DNA of 64,000 nt from positions 186,001 to 250,000 of the forward strand of contig NZ_BAABAU010000004.1 in the NCBI RefSeq assembly GCF_039537585.1, in the 5' to 3' direction. Every line of letters begins with the position of its first letter. Position 1 is the stretch's first letter. Below the pieces are notes generated by a model, which saw only the letters and a list, made by a program, of their open reading frames with translations, searched no databases and was not told where the DNA came from. The stretch is from Frondihabitans peucedani (lineage in GTDB: Bacteria > Actinomycetota > Actinomycetes > Actinomycetales > Microbacteriaceae). Positions 60,330-64,000 of the stretch are shown one piece after another. The position numbers were made by a program, and so were the translations under genes.

Positions 60330-62458
60330 GCGGCGACCTCGAGTCCGGTCAGCCAGTCGCTCCAGCAGGCCGCATTCTCCGCCGCCACGTGGGAGACCTG
60401 CTCCTGGAAGTCGACGGGCCCGCGAGCGAACGCACTCTCGATGGCGGTGATCCACTCGGACGCTCGATCGGCCGTGGAGAGTCCCTCGGTGGTGACGAGG
60501 AGCTCCGAAGCCGGAGGGAGGAGTTCGGACAGGCTGCTCTCGGCCGGGCCGATGAAGGGGGTCCCGATCTCGATGCAGCGGACGGCGATGTCGCTCTGGA
60601 AGAAGCGGCGGTAGGGGATCAGGACGACGTCGCTCGTGGCCATGAGGTTCTCGAGCTCCGCCTCTGGCACGAACTCGTCGGTCACCGACCAGCCCTCGAC
60701 GGCAGGCCACCGTCGGCCGTGGATCTCGAGGACCGCCTTCGACTCCAGCGAGCGCCCGATCTCGCGGAGGACGTCGAGGTCACGGTCGCCCTTGTACTGT
60801 CCGACGACTCGGACGACCGGGGTGGAACCCTCCGGCGTCGTGGTCGCCGGGCGCGGGGTCACGGGCAGCGGCACGATCTCGGCCGGACGCTGGTAGCCGG
60901 TGGACCGCAGAGCATCTCGAGCGGCGGTCGAGTGGACGACGATGCGGTGGCGACGGGAGAACAGCCGCCCGAGCAGCTGACTGACTCGCGAGTAGCCGAC
61001 GGCTTGCACGAGGGGCACCGGGTTGTGCAGCATCAGGCGGCTCTCCGCCTTCCGGCCCAGGATCACGCGCAGGATCACGAGGTCGAGGAACCCGAGGACG
61101 GGCCACGTCACGATCGCCGTGGTCGGCGCCGACCCCCGGAGTGAGCGCCGGACGGACAGCAGGACGCCGACGTAGCGGACGAGCCAGCGGAGCTTGGACC
61201 CATCGCACCTCGACGGCTCGTCGAAGGCACGGACGTCGACGTCGGCGCCCGCTGCCTCCAGCGTCGAGGCGAGGGAGCCGGTGTAGTGGCCGAGGGCGCC
61301 GCCCAGCGGGTTGATCAGCACGGTGCGGCGAGAGAGGGACTCCGATTCGTGGAGCCAGCGGTCGGCCTCGAGCCGACCGTCGATGTCGGGGAGATCCGCG
61401 GCGATGTCAGAGGGTGCCACGGGGGCTCGCAGGGCGCCGATGATCTGCTCGGTGAGCCGCTCGACGAACTCGGCCCTCTCGATATCGACGGGGACGACGC
61501 GGTGGCCGTGCGCACGGAGCCAGGGAGCGAGCCCCGTCTGATCGGTCGTGACGACGGTGGCACCGGCGGCTAGTGCCTCTTTGACCGGCAGGCCGATCTG
61601 CTCCCTCCAGCGGCCCTCCGGCTGCGACGGAGCGACGACGACGGAGGCCGACGCGACCGACTCGAGCAGCGCGGGGCGCTGGAGGTGGCCGAGGAAGCGG
61701 CGGCTCTGCGGTCGCTCCTCCACCCAGGTGGACACCTCGTCGGCGAAGGGCCCCGGGCCGGCGATCGTCAGGCGAGCACCCGGAACGACCTCCTCGACAC
61801 GAGGCCAGGCCTGGAGGAGGAGGTCGATCCCCTTCCTCGCTTCGAGAACCCCTGAGAACACGACCTCGGGAGACCGAGCCTCCCGGGTGGTTTCCGTTGT
61901 CCGGGGTGCCGCGGGAAGCTCGAGGAATGTCTTCGCCTCTTGAGGACGGAACCCCGGGAGCGAGCGGTAGGTCGCCTCGGAGGAGGGGCTGGCGAACGCG
62001 ATCCTGTCGATGACGAGGCTGCTGTAGGCGCCGACCGCGTGACCGACGAGCCGTGCGAGCCAGGCCGGGCAGTGCCGCCGGCCGGCGACGAGCGCCGAGA
62101 GCCGGTTGTTCTCCATCGCATACGTGACGAGGCTTCGGGGGCGACGCAGGAGACGCCCTGCGGTCTTCCAGGTCAGGCCGAGGAGCACGTTGGCCAGGAG
62201 GAAGCGCATCCAGAGGGGTTCGGGGAGCTCGAGCGTCCGCGCCCGCGAGGTGACGAGTGTGACGAGCGCGCGGACGAGGGAGACGCGGCGGATGCCGACA
62301 GGCAGCGGCGACGAGCCGAGGTCGAAGTTCTCGCGCAGGTAGAGCAGCTCGGAGTGCGGCTGCTCGGCGAATCGGGCGAGGTGCACAGCCCTCAGCTCGG
62401 GAACCAGTCGGAGGGACGTCGCCGGGGTGTCGGCCAGTGCTCGAGTCGCCTGCGTCAT
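60326..62458 (-). CDS. Two-headed glycosyltransferase (tandem GT domains)
   Basis: 710 residues. Residues about 1-375 form one GT-B enzyme with VVFSGVLEARKGIDLLLQAWPRVEEVVPGARLTIAGPGP and QIGLPVKEALAAGATVVTTDQTG (GT4 acceptor/donor E-x7-E-like). Residues about 385-710 form a second GT-B with RTVLINPLGGALGHYTGSLASTLEAAGADV, VRVVGQYKGDRDLDVLREIG and SDIAVRCIEIGTPFIGPAESSL. The frame is continuous with no break. Each domain probably adds one sugar to a repeat unit. ATG 62458 was chosen (MTQATRALAD). Confidence 0.85.
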   Translation of the reverse strand: MTQATRALADTPATSLRLVPELRAVHLARFAEQPHSELLYLRENFDLGSSPLPVGIRRVSLVRALVTLVTSRARTLELPEPLWMRFLLANVLLGLTWKTAGRLLRRPRSLVTYAMENNRLSALVAGRRHCPAWLARLVGHAVGAYSSLVIDRIAFASPSSEATYRSLPGFRPQEAKTFLELPAAPRTTETTREARSPEVVFSGVLEARKGIDLLLQAWPRVEEVVPGARLTIAGPGPFADEVSTWVEERPQSRRFLGHLQRPALLESVASASVVVAPSQPEGRWREQIGLPVKEALAAGATVVTTDQTGLAPWLRAHGHRVVPVDIERAEFVERLTEQIIGALRAPVAPSDIAADLPDIDGRLEADRWLHESESLSRRTVLINPLGGALGHYTGSLASTLEAAGADVDVRAFDEPSRCDGSKLRWLVRYVGVLLSVRRSLRGSAPTTAIVTWPVLGFLDLVILRVILGRKAESRLMLHNPVPLVQAVGYSRVSQLLGRLFSRRHRIVVHSTAARDALRSTGYQRPAEIVPLPVTPRPATTTPEGSTPVVRVVGQYKGDRDLDVLREIGRSLESKAVLEIHGRRWPAVEGWSVTDEFVPEAELENLMATSDVVLIPYRRFFQSDIAVRCIEIGTPFIGPAESSLSELLPPASELLVTTEGLSTADRASEWITAIESAFARGPVDFQEQVSHVAAENAACWSDWLTGLEVAA

Positions 62459-62562
62459 GGTCGCTCCTGTCGTGGGGTTCGGATTACCCACAGACTAGTA
62501 AATATTTTGCATACTGTCTACAGATGTAGAACTCCACCGCGTTTTCCGTGTATAAAAACCCC
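62459..62562. promoter_or_regulatory. AT-rich divergent promoter region of the polysaccharide locus
   Basis: Between the glycosyltransferase (minus) and the acyltransferase (plus). It contains AGTAAATATTTTGCATACTG around 62496-62516 and the inverted repeat CTACA-GA-TGTAG at 62518-62529, then GTATAAAAACC before the acyltransferase ATG. It is far richer in A+T than its neighbours, like the two other promoters of this locus. Confidence 0.5.
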
Positions 62563-64000
62563 ATGCCTCCAAGCGCTGCCTCCCACGACGATCCGTCGCG
62601 CCCTGCTTTCCGAGAGGACATCGAGGGGCTCCGAGGCTGGCTCGCTGCCGTGATCGTCCTCTACCACCTGGTCGGCATCCCGCTCGGAGGCGTCATCGGT
62701 GTCGACGTGTTCTTCGTCATCTCCGGCTTCCTCATCACCGGCCTCCTCCTGCGGGAGCTCGACGAGACCGGCCGCGTCTCGCTGGCCGCCTTCTACGCCC
62801 GACGTGCGCGCCGCATCCTGCCGGTCGCCGGCGTGGTCCTCGTCGTCACGGTCGCCGCCGCACCGCTCGTCTGGTTCGCACCCCGCGCTGTCCGGACAGC
62901 CCTCGACGCCGTCGCTGCCGCCTCCTTCGTCGAGAACTGGCACCTGATCGCCTCGCAGAGGTCGTACCTCCAGCACGACGCGGGGGTGAGCCCCCTGCAG
63001 CACTTCTGGTCGCTGGCAGTGGAGGAGCAGTTCTACATCGCATGGCCCCTCGTGGTCATCGCGGGTGCTCTCGTCGCCGCCCGCTTCGGGAGCGTCGCCC
63101 GCCGGAGGAGCAGGACGAGGGCCGTGCTCTCCGTCGCCGCGATCGCCTTCCTCGTGCCGAGCGTCGCCCACGCCTCGATCCAGACCGCGTCGGACATCGA
63201 TGCCGCGTACTTCGACACCTTCTCCCGCGCGTGGGAGTTCGTCCCCGGGATCCTGGCTGCGACCGGGCGACCCCTGCTCGCTCGCGTACCGCGGCACTGG
63301 CGACGCGTGCTGCTCTGGACCGGCGCCGCCTCGATCGCGTTCGCCTGCGTCTTCGTCGACCCGCACGTCGCCTTCCCCTGGCCGCGAGCCGTCTTCGCCA
63401 CGCTCGGGACGGCGCTGATCGTCGGATTCGGCACTGACGACGAGGGGCTCATCACCCGGCTCCTGGCGCTGCCGCCGGCACGCTGGCTCGGCAAGCGCTC
63501 GTACTCGCTCTATCTGTGGCACTTCCCGGCGGCGGTGATGATCCCCGCGGTGCTGGGGCGCTCGTGGTGGGCGCTCCTGGCGGCACTCGCCCTCACCGGA
63601 CTCCTGACGACGCTCTCCTACCGGCTCGTCGAGCGCCCGGCCCTCCGGTCGGGCTGGCTCCGCCGCCTCGAGAGTCCGCCCGACCGGCGCAGGAGGCACC
63701 ACCGGCGGCGCCTGGAGCTCGCAGGAGTCGCGGGGCTCGCGCTGGTCGTCGTCGGGTCCGGATCCCTTCAGCTCGCCGCGCCGGAGAAGCTGGGCGATCC
63801 TCTGAGCCTCGCCCTCCCGCTCGGAGGCTCCGCGACCGGCTCCGCGACGGGCTCCACGCCGGCATCAGCGCAGCCGTTCTCCTCCTCGTCGATCGGGGCG
63901 GGCGTCCGAGAGGGTGCCGACCGCGACTCCTGGCCGTCCTCTCTCAGCCCGGCTCTCGACAGGGCCTTCGGCGACAGTCTCCCGGCGGCATTCGATATGG
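62563..64000 (+). CDS. OafA/YrhL-type acyltransferase (cut by window end)
   Basis: The frame is open from ATG 62563 to the window end (479 codons, no stop). The acyltransferase-3 domain begins with REDIEGLRGWLAAVIVLYHLVGIPLGGVIGVDVFFVISGFLITGLLL, including the catalytic His in LYH, and continues with RRARRILPV and the conserved FWSLAVEEQFYIAWPL. About ten membrane segments follow, ending near residue 410. A Ser/Gly-rich linker and the beginning of what is probably a C-terminal SGNH domain run out at the edge. It likely O-acetylates the exopolysaccharide. Confidence 0.92.
   Translation, partial: MPPSAASHDDPSRPAFREDIEGLRGWLAAVIVLYHLVGIPLGGVIGVDVFFVISGFLITGLLLRELDETGRVSLAAFYARRARRILPVAGVVLVVTVAAAPLVWFAPRAVRTALDAVAAASFVENWHLIASQRSYLQHDAGVSPLQHFWSLAVEEQFYIAWPLVVIAGALVAARFGSVARRRSRTRAVLSVAAIAFLVPSVAHASIQTASDIDAAYFDTFSRAWEFVPGILAATGRPLLARVPRHWRRVLLWTGAASIAFACVFVDPHVAFPWPRAVFATLGTALIVGFGTDDEGLITRLLALPPARWLGKRSYSLYLWHFPAAVMIPAVLGRSWWALLAALALTGLLTTLSYRLVERPALRSGWLRRLESPPDRRRRHHRRRLELAGVAGLALVVVGSGSLQLAAPEKLGDPLSLALPLGGSATGSATGSTPASAQPFSSSSIGAGVREGADRDSWPSSLSPALDRAFGDSLPAAFDM

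Overview
The window is very GC-rich, tightly packed actinobacterial DNA. GTG starts are common, four-base ATGA/GTGA overlaps between genes are frequent, and the purSQL order and furA-katA pair are typical of high-GC Gram-positives. The mix of xylA/xylB with a ROK regulator, ABC sugar importers without their own ATPase, and a CopD-CtaG fusion suggests Microbacteriaceae. That family call is an inference from gene content, not a placement. No rRNA, convincing tRNA, CRISPR array, transposase or integrase was seen.

Layout. 1-11.3 kb is housekeeping and oxidative stress: a truncated acetyltransferase, furA-katA, a divergent CtaG-like protein with no ordinary start codon, purSQL, a lactonase/chorismate mutase pair, ohr and purA. 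11.3-25.2 kb is one sugar region. A LacI regulator with a double operator faces a seven-gene operon (binding protein, two permeases, dehydrogenase, ThuA, dehydrogenase, ROK repressor). It is followed by a TIM-barrel isomerase/dehydrogenase pair divergent from xylA-xylB. 25.3-29.7 kb is a copper-handling operon (CopD-CtaG fusion, a membrane protein, YcnI, CopC). 29.8-35.4 kb holds an ion channel, a phosphodiesterase, and a fluoride-type operon (USP, two FluC subunits, cation/proton antiporter).

35.5-41.0 kb is a LacI-controlled four-gene cassette that reads as an oxidative uronate/aldarate route to 2-oxoglutarate. 41.0-45.4 kb is an EthA/EthR-like locus in which the Baeyer-Villiger monooxygenase is fused to an alpha/beta hydrolase and faces a TetR gene across two identical-spaced operators. 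45.5-54.8 kb is accessory: PAP2 phosphatase, MFS transporter, DinB-like protein, secreted B-lectin, an ArsR-CDF metal efflux pair, and a TetR / degenerate ABC ATPase / YhgE-type membrane protein operon. 54.9-64 kb is an exopolysaccharide locus: polymerase, Wzz/BY-kinase, low-molecular-weight tyrosine phosphatase, flippase, double-headed glycosyltransferase and a truncated acyltransferase. Its promoters are conspicuously AT-rich.

The most unusual window-wide signal is an octamer, GCAGGATC/GATCCTGC. I counted about 55 copies by eye, against about 2 expected from base composition. It occurs in both orientations, in coding and non-coding DNA, and often dictates otherwise uncommon codons (GAT CCT GCN for Asp-Pro-Ala; GCA GGA TCN for Ala-Gly-Ser).
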